This document shows, in pieces, positions 22,160 through 32,785 of a stretch of DNA of 64,000 nucleotides. Source of the stretch: Blepharisma stoltei. Taxonomy: Eukaryota > Ciliophora > Heterotrichea > Heterotrichida > Blepharismidae. The notes beneath the pieces are model-generated. The model was given only the letters and a program-made list of their open reading frames with translations, was not told the origin of the DNA and ran no database searches. The stretch's first letter is position 1. Each line of letters opens with the position of its first letter. Location: NCBI GenBank assembly GCA_914767885.1, contig CAJZBQ010000043.1, positions 682,001 through 746,000 of the forward strand. Reading direction: 5' to 3'. Made by a program: the position numbers and the translations under genes.

Positions 22160-22429
22160 ATGAGTTATGAAGATTTAGAGATATGTATCAGACAGTCGCA
22201 GTGCTCACTAATAGCAGTGTGTTGTTATCATCCTCTAGTAACGAATCCGGAAAGGATTACGCTACTGATGAACATTTTATTTAGTCATCGAGAGCTTTAA
22301 GTATGGAAATTTCATATACTTTATGGAAAGAATGAACTGAAATTAGCAGAAACAGATTTTAATTTTTTTCGATTATTATTCATGTATGAACACCTTTATG
22401 AGCATATTTTATTATGGGACACATCTTAA
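22160..22429 (+). CDS. Small unknown protein, divergent from the RING gene
   Basis: MSYEDLEICIRQSQCSLIAV followed by an in-frame TAA at 22299, after which the frame resumes as YGKNELKLAETDFNFFRLLF .. LLWDTS stop if the 24-bp palindromic segment 22300-22323 (TA-flanked) is removed. About 82 aa, no family recognised. Its ATG is only 4 bp from the RING start codon. Confidence 0.4.
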
Positions 22430-22866
22430 AATTTAATTAATTTATAATAAAATTTTGAAGGAGCTAAAAGACTTGCTTTGTATAAAAGTTTATAAGAACT
22501 TTTCATATATTAACAATTATATTCATTGTTTCCCTTTGGGTTAGCGTGCAATTTTTTGGATAAATAATGTATTTTTTGCTTTGTTTAAATTTATAAGGGA
22601 GACCCAACCAAAAATTGTGCTCAAGTTATAATTAGAATATCGCATTACTAATAGCTCTGGAAATGGACAGAAAAAATATTTCAATGAAAAAAACCTACTA
22701 TGTAGAAAGGGCCTTGCTATTGCATTTAATGCTTCTTTTTACATTTTTTGATATCTCTCTCGATCTTTTCGTGAAAAAGACGGATTGGCTCAGTAAACTT
22801 CTCAAATGGCAGAAACCCTACAACAAATGATTTTATCATTTTGAGAGTGGTTTGAGAAGTTGAGCC

Positions 22867-23376
22867 TTAGTCTTAGTCTTAGTTAAATTTATAGAGTAGC
22901 TCCCGGCCAGGACCGAAGGTCCTTTTCTTCCGCCTTTTGGACGCCTCGCTTGCTTTCCTTGCCCTACTCCCAGTGCGCACCTAAGCGCCACAGGCTACCA
23001 CTCAGCTCCTTCCGGTCATGGGGCTTGGCCGTGCTATCCCGGAAGTAGGCGGACTGGGTCACCGTGCTTCACGTCGCCAGACTAGGGTTAGAGCTAAGGA
23101 TTAACTCCTTAGCTCTTGTCGGCTCCTGCCATGCCCTCCAAATTGGCACTAGCGGTCCCTAGAGGAAAAACCCTTTGTGCCCCGTGTCCTATCGGGACGA
23201 CCCTAGGATCGCCGTTGCTGGACTGGGAGGGAAACCTAGCCGGACACAAACTACCAGTACCCATTCAGGACCTTTCCCTGGGCGGATTGGCTTCAGGCCG
23301 CAGCATGGTCCCCAATCTCGCCTCAGTTCCGGGAGAGGACGGGTCGGTGTCGTTGCCATTTTATTTGTGTCTGACT
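22867..23376 (+). mobile_element. Retroposon R6, intergenic (510 bp)
   Basis: GC-rich insert with 9-bp duplication AGTTGAGCC (22858-22866, 23377-23385). Starts TTAGTCTTAGTCTTAG, tail GTTGCCATTTTATTTGTG. Unlike the exon-inserted copies its duplication has no TA. Confidence 0.8.
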
Positions 23377-24419
23377 AGTTGAGCCAATTACATTTTCACG
23401 TGGGAAAAATTGTGGAGCCATACCAAAATCGTGCTCAGGCCATAAAAGTCAAAATATCAATAATTAAATTCTTCAATAATTTTATTAAGAAGATATATAC
23501 ATTGCAAAATACAAATTACAGACTAAAGCATTAATATTGATTCTATACTATAAGAAATTTAATTAGTATAATTTTTATTTTCAATAAATTTATGAATATT
23601 CAAGGAAATCTCAGCATCTTTAATTTATTTCGTATCTAAAATATCTAATTTAGTCGGTTAATTATAAACAATTTAAATTATAATACAGAACTCACAGTGA
23701 GCCAAGCAGATATTCTTAATATCACCTTTAGAATTTGGAATGATGCATCGTTAATATCAAAAACTAGAAAAGAAAAATTATATTAGAAAGTAATCACTTT
23801 TCCCTTTCAGAGAAAAAAATCATTATAATGCGTTACTGTTAGCAACAATGAACTGTGATTATTAAATTTTCAATAAAAGAGTAAAAACTCATAGAAATGG
23901 AAGAAACGTAAAGTTAAGAAATTAAGAGATCAGACTGGTTTAGTTTAAAATTTAGATAGCGATTTTTATTTAAAAGTTGATTTTTTCAAGGCCTTATAAA
24001 ATACTATAAAAATAAATCGTAAGGAAAGCAATCAGTGTCTCAGAAGTGAAGGTTATGAAATATTGTTATTAATTGTGCGAAAATAAAGAATCTCTGTTAT
24101 AAGATCTAGTTATAGCCTAGATAAGATAGTTAATCGCCTTGAGCTAGAAGAGTCCTGGAAAATCTTGAGTTGGTTATGACGAGTCATATAGGGTGATTGC
24201 TAAGCCCACTTAATATGAGACATTTGTCAATTTCCCGTTGGATAACAAGCTGGGAGTGATTCAGGATTTTTCAGCACGGGACAGTCTACTATTTTTTCTA
24301 GGCTAGATATAAAAGTTTGCAAGCTTATTATTTTAAAAACTTATTTTAATATTTATAGTGTGTATAAATAATAATTTGTTTATTTTTTGCATGATTGCAC
24401 ACTAAAACTAATGATTCTT

Positions 24420-24485
24420 AAATTTGGCAGCTGAGCTCTATAGTGAGATATCAATTCCTAAAATAATTTTTTCGCTGCTTTCAAG
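24420..24485 (-). pseudogene. Relic matching the 3' end of the rhodanese gene
   Basis: GGCAGCTGAG.TCTATAGTGAGATAT and following bases resemble 27683-27730 inside the rhodanese gene; on the minus strand it reads LGIDISL then a stop, against LGIDISHYTTQLPE in the gene. It lies within the 1-kb repeat array. Confidence 0.5.
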
Positions 24486-25039
24486 AGCCACATTTAATCT
24501 TTAACTGTTTTAATCGTTAATTATAAACAATTTGAATTAAATGGGTTTAAATTTTCTTGGATCTGCAAAGAGACTTTAAAGCTGTTTGGCTTTCTATATC
24601 TTAAAAAGATGTATCTAATGTGCAGCAAAGAAGCAAATTTAAACTTTAGTATCTGGTTTAATTTTTCTTGAGGAGAGAATGCAGCAGCAAATTTAGAGAA
24701 AACAGATGAATTCATAAACTTTAATTCAGGATTACGAACGGATGGCTAGATTTATATTTATAGCAAAAAGACATAAGCTAACTTATTATTACTTAAAATT
24801 GCCCCAAAATATGTAAAAATTATTTTAGTTATAAGAGATAATATTTCTGCCCTTATCGAAAAATTTTATCAATTGCTAATTTTTAGCATTAATTATTGTA
24901 TGCTGAGGTAATTTATTTTTTAAAAAAATTTTATATATAAACTTTATAGTAATTTATATATGAAAGTACAAATTAAAATAATTTGGTCGTTTAAAATTCA
25001 ATAGATTACTAAAATTCATTATAATAATTATTACTCGCT

Positions 25040-25113
25040 CATAGAGTTTTTTTTAAAAAATTAGAAACTTTTTCAATTGTTTTGTTCATTTATGGAGGAG
25101 GGAGTTAATAGAA
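25040..25113. repeat. Decayed MITE-family fragment
   Basis: TTACTCGCTCATAGAG .. TTTGTTCATTTATGGAGGAGGGAGTTA keeps the family end with many changes. Confidence 0.5.
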
Positions 25114-27616
25114 GACTCCTTATTTAGATAAAAGGTAATTTTGTATCTCTTAACTACAAAATTTTGTTTAGTTAATCAACTTTTGAAGCCATAAACCATG
25201 CCTCTTATGCATTTAAAAGCAAAAAATGAAGCTAGATGCTCTACCTTTTATTAATTGTTTAAATTTAGAATGGAAATTCAGAAAGAAAAGATTTAACCTC
25301 AAGTTTCGAGCAAAAAGAAATTCGAATAAGATCCCAAAACGATAAAATAATTGGCAGAAATATTAGATTTCAACACTCAAGATATCTAATTTAACTCCAA
25401 ATCTGCTTATGACAAAATTTTCGTTAATTTTTCAATATGAAATAAACACACCCATATCAATCCTTGCAAAAATATAATAATTCTTTTAGACACATATTTT
25501 TAATTATAAACCGAATTTACCTTACTATTTACAAATATATAAAAATTTAGCTAACAAAATTCAAATTAAAGTTGCATTTTTAAGAAATAAAGTATCTTTA
25601 AAGTATCCTATTTTAACCGTTATTTATAAACAATTTAAACAATAATATACGAGCATCAACTATCTTGGCAGATAGACTTTGATATTACTTCAAGCGTTTG
25701 GAAAAATTTATCGTCACGTAGAAAGCCAGAGTAGAATATTAATATTGCTCCCGAAGAAAATGAGGGATGATCCTTCACTAAAAATAACAGAAAATTCCCC
25801 CGAACAGAGGCTTTATATCCTGAATTGTAGAAAATTTTCCTAGTTTTGAAGACATTTACCCTTCCGCCAAGAGTTAGAGGAGATGATGATTGTCAAATAT
25901 TCGGTTGTGTGCAATCCGGTGGTACCAATGGCAGTAATAAACCGGAAAAATTCCCGAACTGAAGCAAAAGATGCCGCAGCAACTTGAATTTCAGTCCTTT
26001 ACCTTCAAAAATGTTTGAGAAATAAAATAATGTCTGCTTCCTTTAGCTCAAGAGAGCAGGTTCCAACTTCCCCAAATCAGTGATACCTCGGATTTTGATC
26101 TGTTAAGAAATCTCAAAAATAGATGTGATTACTTAAATTGCTAATTAATTGAAATCTCTAATAATAAGTATGAAAAGCTTTAGAAAAAATAAGGAAGCAC
26201 ACCATCTTTATCCTAAATATAAATCCCAATGTCAGGAGTTCGAGACTATGCACTGACAGCTTTTACTAACATAACTGAGATAAGTTCTCTATAAGTAAGT
26301 AAGAATTGCTTGAGGAGGAATGGGGGAGTTGGTATATAAGAATCGTGATTATTAAAATTTATCAATAGTTATTATATACTTCCTGAGCATTGTGAAGATA
26401 TATAACTATATCAGAAATGCAAATCACAGACTTAAATATTTTGATTGATCACTGTATGATAATATCATAAAAAAATAATTAAATGATTTATGAAAATTAA
26501 GGTAAATCAAAATTAATATAAATTCAAAATTAAAAAGCATCTTTTTTTCGTATCTTAAAGTATCTAATTTAATCAGTTAATTATAAACAATTTACATTAG
26601 AATCAAGAACACTAACTAGTACGGCAAACAGACTTTACATCATCTTTAGCATTTGGGAAAATTTATCATCGTATAGAACATTAAAGGAGACACAATATTT
26701 TCTAAATAAGAAATCGTTAAAGCATTTCAAGGAGAAATCTCTTTATTAAAACAATAGCTATTAATTTTTACGAAAGGTAACATCTTAATAGGGCAGAATC
26801 ACAGATAACAGAAATTAAGACATAGATTATCATCATTTGAAATTAAGATTGCGTAAATATAATGCATAATCTAATTCAACTCAAAGCCCAGATAGCTTGA
26901 ATATTTTAAAGTGAAGACATAAAGAAAACAATCTGCGCCTCAGATGAGAAGATAAAACAATGTTTATAATAATTGAGTAAAGTTAAAGATGAGTAGAGAA
27001 TATGTATTATAAGAGACAGCTATAGCCTGAATACGAGGTAATTCACCCCGCTCCATTTCAGCGCCAGCTGGTTCAAGTGCTGCTGGTAAAAAGAAGCATG
27101 AATAGCTGTCCATTGAACTAGGCCATAAATAAGTGGATTTTTGCTTCAGTCCTTTGCTGCGGGAAACCAGATATTTCTGACCAATTGCTCCAGTTTAAGT
27201 GTTTGAAAAATAAAAAAAAAAAAAATAATAAGTTTGAATCTAATTTTTAGAAATTTAGATTTTTTTCAAATCACTAATTTATTCAGAGCTAACTGTTTAA
27301 ATTTTATTCTACTTCCAATCTCTTGATTAAATTAGGTCATATAAAAAAATTATTAATTTCATCCGCAAAATTTTCTATTGAAAATTAAAAATTGTCTATT
27401 TAAAAGTTTATTTTCAATTTAAAGGGGGAGTTAGGTAAAATACATAGATTGAAGAAATTTGCACCAACTCAATGATGCTCATTATACACTAAAACTTCAA
27501 ATGCAATATATCATGAAGATTTTCCAAATTAACATTTTGACGACCAAAAAATAAAGATTTTTATTGCCAAATTATAAAAACATTATAATTTATATCAATA
27601 ATATTTCGTTTATAAT

Positions 27617-28560
27617 TTACATGACTGTGCAATAACAAGTATGCTCTGTTCTCCCTGATTCTTGTATTTTCTCTGATTCTGGCAGCTGAGTTGTATAGTG
27701 AGATATATCAATCCCTAAAAATGACTTTGAAACTAAGCTTGAATCGTTGTTTTTCTGGCCTTCATGGGCTGAATAAGTTAGCCTGCTAGTTTCCGCTTTT
27801 TCTGTGATAGTTTTTGTATCTCCAATTACAATTGCTACAGACTCATAGTCTAAATATTTCAATAATAGTGCAAGCAGTCCAGCCATGGCTCCATGCACAA
27901 TCGCAGCCCTATCTGGTATAATAGAAAACCCTCGCTGTGATAAATTTTGTGACACCTGGTTTTGCGTTAGTATGCTTCTTGACAAAAATTAATTTTTTTC
28001 AAAATTAATTAAATATTAGGCTCATTTTACCTTAAAAAGTATATATTTCCTCTGATATCAATCATATTAAAAGGCACAGCATCCAAGTAAAAAATTTGAT
28101 GGTAAATTACTTGTTTTTTTAAAAAATCCTGACTTGTCATAACTAAATTTCTGTCAAACTGCAATTTATTCCCAGTCCGTTTCTTTAGCAGTGGGGGAGC
28201 GCCATCAGAGAGTTCTATATTTGTATTTTTGAAAAGCTTAAAACCTCCTAACAGCACGTGAATGTTAGTAGCCCCTGCTGCTCGGAAGCCTCAATAAGCT
28301 TTGCAGGAATATTCCATTCTGTCACCAGTCCCGTAACAGACTATTGCTTTATTTGAGTCTAATTCAACTGATGCTGATTCTTTTATAAATAGATCAGGAT
28401 CATCTTCAATATAAAATAGAAATGAGCCTGGGACATGCTGTGCTGGGATTTTTGACCTTGGGAGGCAATATATTAGCATGTAGCTTTCTGGGTTAAGCTC
28501 TTTAAGCTCTTCGTATGAAATAAAAACACTCATATGGAAATCCAGCCTATTATAAAGCAT
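27617..28560 (-). CDS. Double rhodanese (sulfurtransferase-like) protein with CaaX-like end
   Basis: N-terminal rhodanese domain with the active-site loop IVCYGTGDRMEYSC and AYWGFRAAGATNIHVLLGGF (W from TGA); the catalytic Cys is present, but the loop is atypical. A second domain remnant (MIDIRG .. IVHGAMAGLLALLLKYL .. VAIVIGD) lacks an obvious catalytic Cys. The C-terminus CYCTVM resembles a farnesylation box next to a palmitoylatable Cys, which suggests membrane attachment (inference). A 62-bp IES must be removed. Confidence 0.7.
27973..28034. mobile_element. TA-bounded IES in the rhodanese gene (about 62 bp)
   Basis: Frame closes after IYFLR; TA-to-TA removal joins GNIYFL to LTQNQVSQ. Confidence 0.65.
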
Positions 28561-29255
28561 TGATTACGATATAAAATGGAATTTGCTAATGTAAAGAAAT
28601 TATGAAAATATGATTAAAGCACTTGTTATGGGCAAAAATATTTGAGAATTAAAAATGTTGGTTAACTGCTTATTTATTTATAAAATCTTGAAAAAATCAC
28701 CAAAAAGATCGAAAAATATTTTTCGTATTTATCAGCTATAATCCTAAAATGAATTTCTTGCGAAGGCTGTGAAAATTTTGTGTGAGCAGCATTTCATAAA
28801 AATTAATTATAGATTGCTCAGCATTTTGCAAAGGGCTTCTGCATAAAATTTTATAGGATGTATATATAGCTCAGAACAACTTTTAGCTCGCCCGGCTATC
28901 AGCTTTCTCTACTCATGAAGTTTATTTGCCGAATTTAGTTCTAAATCAATTCTGCAAGTTGATGGTAAATCTGGCAGCTTAAAAGCCGTTTTAGAGATAT
29001 ATTTGCCCAAATATATAAGTTAATTTTTTAAAAATCCAATAGATTATATTTAGTGCATGACTCCATATCGACTTTGAGGAAAAATAACTTTAAGAAAAAT
29101 TCTTTTGTCATTTTAAAATATTCCTTAAAGATCTATAAACAGGCTCATACTATATATAATTATAAATAATTTTTTTGTCAATTAAATAATAAACTGTATT
29201 CTCCTGAAATGCCATTTATCAGCGTAAATTAAATGAAATAATGTGTGAAAATGAC
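28561..29255. other. Intergenic with a coding-like remnant
   Basis: On the minus strand around 28780-29025 a frame reads LPDLPSTCRIDLELNSANKL, TAG, then RKLIAGRAKSCSELYIHPIK .. KMLSNL stop. It looks protein-coding but is broken; possible pseudogene or unresolved exon. Nothing else recognised. Confidence 0.35.
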
Positions 29256-29915
29256 TTAGTTAAAGCAATATTTTATGTAGTTATTGGAGGAGTATGGACG
29301 CTTTATTTCATTATCTGAATGATCTACACTTATTTCATCAATCGGCAACACATAAAGCCACTTCACAAAATCCTGACTTTTATAGTTCTTTTCAAAATGA
29401 TGAATAGTGAATTTGCTGCTCTTCTTGCTTTTGCTTGTAGAGACGCAACTGGGTGGTATCCATACTGAGGCTTAGGCTACACATCTACATATACGCTTTA
29501 CAACACTTTCCTTTACACATCTCTTATTTTATCCTATTTTATATCAAAAAAACCCCTATTTTTATATAAAAAATTACAGAATATTAATTTTCAGCCCATA
29601 TAAATATGTATAATTAGCAAAGGCTTTTGCATTACCCGAGAACTTCTGGACAGAACCGAAGTCACCATTGTAGCTATCACAATGGGATCTTCTTACCTCG
29701 GCTTCAGTGCTTATATGATCCAACAAATGGAATTGTCCTTTGCCTTGCTCGCGATATTGATTATATTTTTCTATCTCAATGTAAAATACACACTCGTCAA
29801 CATAAAAAACCTCCAGTGAAGATTCAGTATCCTCAGGAACACAAACTTGCCTGAACTTTTGGCGTCTTATGCAGCGAAAATTAATATGCTGAAATTTTAC
29901 CTGCTGATTTTGCAT
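29256..29915 (-). CDS. Unrecognised protein
   Basis: MQNQQVKFQHINFRC .. VCVPEDTESSLEVFYVDECV .. VQKFSGNAKAFANYTYL, then after a 136-bp IES WIPPSCVSTSKSKKSSKF .. SQDFVKWLYVLPIDEISVD .. YIKYCFN stop. About 174 aa, acidic and cysteine-containing, no family recognised. Its first 30 bases overlap head-to-head with the next gene, so one start may be wrong. Confidence 0.5.
29465..29600. mobile_element. TA-bounded IES (136 bp)
   Basis: Removal joins ANYTYL to WIPPSCVS; the interior is AT-rich and has stops in all minus frames. Confidence 0.55.
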
Positions 29916-30305
29916 TTGTTTTTTGTGATACAGCTGAGCTTGTTTTTAGCTGTAGAAATAGGGGATTTGGTTATAGGGGAAAATACATTAAGGGAATCAG
30001 ATTTTATTACAATTCCTGATGAAATTAGTGAGAGCGTGGGGATCATGATTATTGTTATGATTTTTAGGGCAAAGGATAGAGGGCAGCTGTTTTTTTTGTC
30101 AATTTATCAGGATGAGTCTGAAGATCAGAGGCCGCCTCCGATGATGTCAGCGAGACTACCTTTGGGATTTGATGTGCCGCGCTCAGAAGAGAAACCAATG
30201 ATTGTGATGTGTCCTCAGGAGTTTAATGCTGGAAAACCTTATAAAGCAATTATGTTGGCAACTCCATATCCTCATGGTGTTGTTTTATCTGAAGAATCTG
30301 ATTAG
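29886..30305 (+). CDS. Probable secreted protein, unrecognised
   Basis: Begins MLKFYLLILHLFFVIQLSLF, a signal peptide, then a domain rich in charged residues (GENTLRESDFITIPDEI .. SARLPLGFDVPRSEEKP .. YPHGVVLSEESD). 139 aa. No family recognised; no clear second membrane span, so secreted or lumenal. Confidence 0.6.
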   Translation: MLKFYLLILHLFFVIQLSLFLAVEIGDLVIGENTLRESDFITIPDEISESVGIMIIVMIFRAKDRGQLFFLSIYQDESEDQRPPPMMSARLPLGFDVPRSEEKPMIVMCPQEFNAGKPYKAIMLATPYPHGVVLSEESD

Positions 30306-30613
30306 TGTATTTATTTTAATTTTTTCAAAATTATTTGACTATCATCTTACTCCTGCAGAAAAAATAATTAATATTGTTTGCATTTATAATGTATTTATGA
30401 ATAATTAGTACATCCATTAATAATTTCTGATAATTTGGTATTAATTATGGTTTATTTCTCTGAAAAGAGTTAATTAATTTTTAAAAAAAACCTCATTTTC
30501 ACACAAGCTGAAATCAATAAAATCCAATCTCTATACACTATATAAAATTATGTAATCATTACTTAAAAATCTCATTAAATTGCAAATATCCGATAAGCCC
30601 GACATACTTTAAC
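30306..30613. other. Intergenic, AT-rich
   Basis: Convergent spacer, nothing recognised. Confidence 0.5.
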
Positions 30614-31264
30614 TTATAGCTTTAGATCCATTAACTTCCTCTTTGTAAACGCAAAAAATTTCCCTCCACACCCTCCTGTGCACGCAACCTGTTGCGCGCA
30701 TCCATCACACCACTGAAACCCTGCCAAATCCTTAATAAACTGTATGTGTTTATTCAAGTCTTTTTCTAGCTTCGCTGTTTTTTCTTTGCATTTCGCATTA
30801 CAAGTGTCGTTTTCCTTAATAGCTTCAATGACTTCCTGACCGAGATCCTTAATTAATTGGCTTTTGCTTGATATGATTTTTTGCTTATAAAGCTCAATCT
30901 TTTTTTCGCTATCTTGAACTACCCAATAAGTCCCAAATGTCGAGGCATAGAAGCTTATGAGGATAAGCAGGGCAGATATAGAATAAATATAGTTATCTAG
31001 TAAGATGTTGACGTCGTGGTGGTAGATAAGAAGAAAGCCTGTTATAATATAAGCAGCTAGAAGGAATCTGGAAAACAATTGGAGCCGGGAGCAGTAGATG
31101 CTGTATTTTAGTTTCCTTTTGGCTGCTTCTTGAGAACTTTCGTTTAAACTTGATAGGATGCTGTTGTATTCTTTAAGCCCTGTCCTCTTATGAGTGAATC
31201 TCCCTATAAGAACTCCTAATGCCAATGCAACAGGAGCTATGTAATAGCACAGATCAAAGTCCAT
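30614..31264 (-). CDS. Multi-pass membrane protein with cysteine-rich C-terminus
   Basis: Starts MDFDLCYYIAPVALALGV. Three likely helices: YYIAPVALALGVLIG, LFSRFLLAAYIITGFLLIY and YSISALLILISFYASTFG. A charged coiled-coil-like stretch follows, then CNAKC .. CDGCAQQVACTGGCGGK, a possible metal-binding cluster. 217 aa, not recognised. The first in-frame ATG was chosen; the open frame extends slightly upstream without ATG. Confidence 0.65.
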   Translation of the reverse strand: MDFDLCYYIAPVALALGVLIGRFTHKRTGLKEYNSILSSLNESSQEAAKRKLKYSIYCSRLQLFSRFLLAAYIITGFLLIYHHDVNILLDNYIYSISALLILISFYASTFGTYWVVQDSEKKIELYKQKIISSKSQLIKDLGQEVIEAIKENDTCNAKCKEKTAKLEKDLNKHIQFIKDLAGFQWCDGCAQQVACTGGCGGKFFAFTKRKLMDLKL

Positions 31265-31320
31265 TTCTAGATAAAAATATAAAAATGATAATAAAATTGT
31301 CAATTCACCTAAATAATTAA

Positions 31321-32450
31321 TTAAGATATGTGCCCGTTAGGATGTTTGCTTGAGATTACTCCAGCACTTGTAACGAGCTTATTCAGTCCGAAGCTAGCAA
31401 AACCTTCTCCGTCAGTTTGAAGATATGGAGTGCATTGCTCAAGAATTTTTTTCTTACTCCCCCCCCCCTCCGTGAGCGAACAAAACCATTAGAAAAATCG
31501 CCATTTTTTGACCAAAAACCCACCCTCCGTGAGTGAACAAAAAATTTTTTTAATAGAAAAAATTTTAATGGAAAAAAATTTTGATATATAAGTGATAATT
31601 AGTATAATGAAATCTAGAGCTAATTCTGTTTAATTTTAAACAAATTGCGTTTTAAAAAACATAAATTTTGCAAATTTAAATTAATATTTGCTTCCCAATT
31701 TTTGCAAATTAGGATTTTTTTAAATTTCGAAAAAAATTTTTTTTAAAAAAAAAAATTAACCCCCCTCCGTGAGCGAACAAAATTTTTTTGTTCGCTCACG
31801 GAGGGGGGGGGGGGAGTTAGGATTCAAAGCAGGTAAGATTGGCTCATTTGAAGCAGCGCGAATATTTTCTATTCCTACCCTTTCCCCTACAGCAGACCCT
31901 ACTGGTGGCCTGACTAGTTCAAAGCCAGTTGGAGTATGCAAGGCAAAGACCATTCCATTTGAGTTAAACCCAGCAAGCTTTCTTGGCTTTAAATTCGCAC
32001 AGACAAGGACAAGTCCGCTCATGTCTTCGATTGGGATGTGTTTTTGAAGCCCACTGCCGATTTCTCTGAGATTTCCTTCACCAAGGTCAATTTTTTCACA
32101 GTAAAGAGCTTCGCTGCTAGGATGTTTCCAGCATTCGACAATTCTTCCTACTCTTATATCAATTTGGTTGAATAAGTTGAGTGGAGCTTCTGCAAGGTTG
32201 ACCTTAATTTCTTCTTCATGATGAGAAGAGGCTGCAGATTCTGTTGCTTTTGAAGCTGTTTTAGTTTCCTCAGTCTTAGGAGTTTCTTCAGCTTTTTGTT
32301 CTTCTTTTGGAGCTGCTTGAGGAGTCTCTACAGCTGAGCTTTGAAGGGCTTTCTCTTCTGGAGTTCGCAAATTTTCATTTAGCGTTGCTTCAGTCACTCC
32401 TAGCTGATTTTCCAGCTTTTTAATCAACAAATCTATATCCCTATCTATAA
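31321..32450 (-). CDS. EMAPII/AIMP1-type tRNA-binding protein
   Basis: A lysine/glutamate/alanine-rich N-terminal part (about 75 aa) precedes an OB-fold tRNA-binding domain: NQIDIRVGRIVECWKHP, LYCEKIDLGEG, REIGSGLQKHIP, VLVCANLKPRKLAGFNSNGM, then the EMAPII end KKKILEQCTPYLQTD. This domain binds tRNA as an accessory to aminoacyl-tRNA synthetases (AIMP1, Arc1p). A MITE-type IES lies between LNP and KKK. The start is not resolved: the frame is open to about 32450 without an obvious ATG, so a first exon or an IES upstream is likely. Confidence 0.85.
31457..31819. mobile_element. MITE-family IES M7 in the tRNA-binding gene (363 bp)
   Basis: Nearly identical to M4 and M6. Removal joins ILPALNP to KKKILEQ, matching the continuous LNPKKK of animal EMAPII. 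Confidence 0.9.
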
Positions 32451-32633
32451 TAATAGAAATTTTGTGTATTTTTTCCTATTATAATCCAATATAATTTTAG
32501 CTAGATCTTATAAATTCCTTAAACATTATAAATTGCATAGCTTCTCTTGCTCGGGCCATTTATTATTTATATTTACCTTTACCTTAATCAATTCACTAAA
32601 ATCGTCATTTATATGGAATAATAATAAAAATTA

Positions 32634-32780
32634 ATGGCAGGATCAAGGGTAAGCTCTTCACCTAGATGCTTACAAGTATTACTGCAAAAGCAAAGAAGAG
32701 ACTTATTCCAGCATTATTTATTATTTTTCTGGGCCGCGTTCTTCTACATATTATTATATACAAAAATACATACCTATTAA
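32634..32780 (+). CDS. Small single-span membrane protein
   Basis: 48 aa, MAGSRVSSSPRCLQVLLQKQ followed by one hydrophobic helix (LLFFWAAFFYILLY) and a short tail. Stop ends 5 bp before the convergent RCC1 gene. Not recognised. An alternative reading with a 17-nt GT..AG intron after MAGSR also exists. Confidence 0.45.
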   Translation: MAGSRVSSSPRCLQVLLQKQRRDLFQHYLLFFWAAFFYILLYTKIHTY

Positions 32781-32785
32781 AATTA

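Larger units (their letters stand above)
23450..27300. repeat. Degenerate tandem repeat, unit about 1 kb, four copies
   Basis: The anchor GTTAATTATAAACAATTT or a close variant recurs at about 23657, 24515, 25619 and 26577. Longer similarity is visible on both sides, for example CAATCNGNGNCTCAGA .. TATAGCCT at 24035 and 26930. Units are diverged and carry many indels. Confidence 0.55.
22430..27616. other. Gene-poor region of 5.2 kb
   Basis: Contains retroposon R6, a degenerate repeat of about 1 kb and a relic of the adjacent rhodanese gene; no convincing gene otherwise. It could be largely germline-limited. Confidence 0.5.

Noticed and set aside
22867-23376. GC-rich island as a horizontally acquired gene or rRNA piece
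   Set aside because: Open frames in it are short and have no protein-like pattern, no rRNA motif is visible, and it has a 9-bp target-site duplication, so a retroposon explains it better.
23450-27300. CRISPR-like array
   Set aside because: The repeats are degenerate with spacing near 1 kb, and the genome is eukaryotic (introns, SNARE, proteasome).
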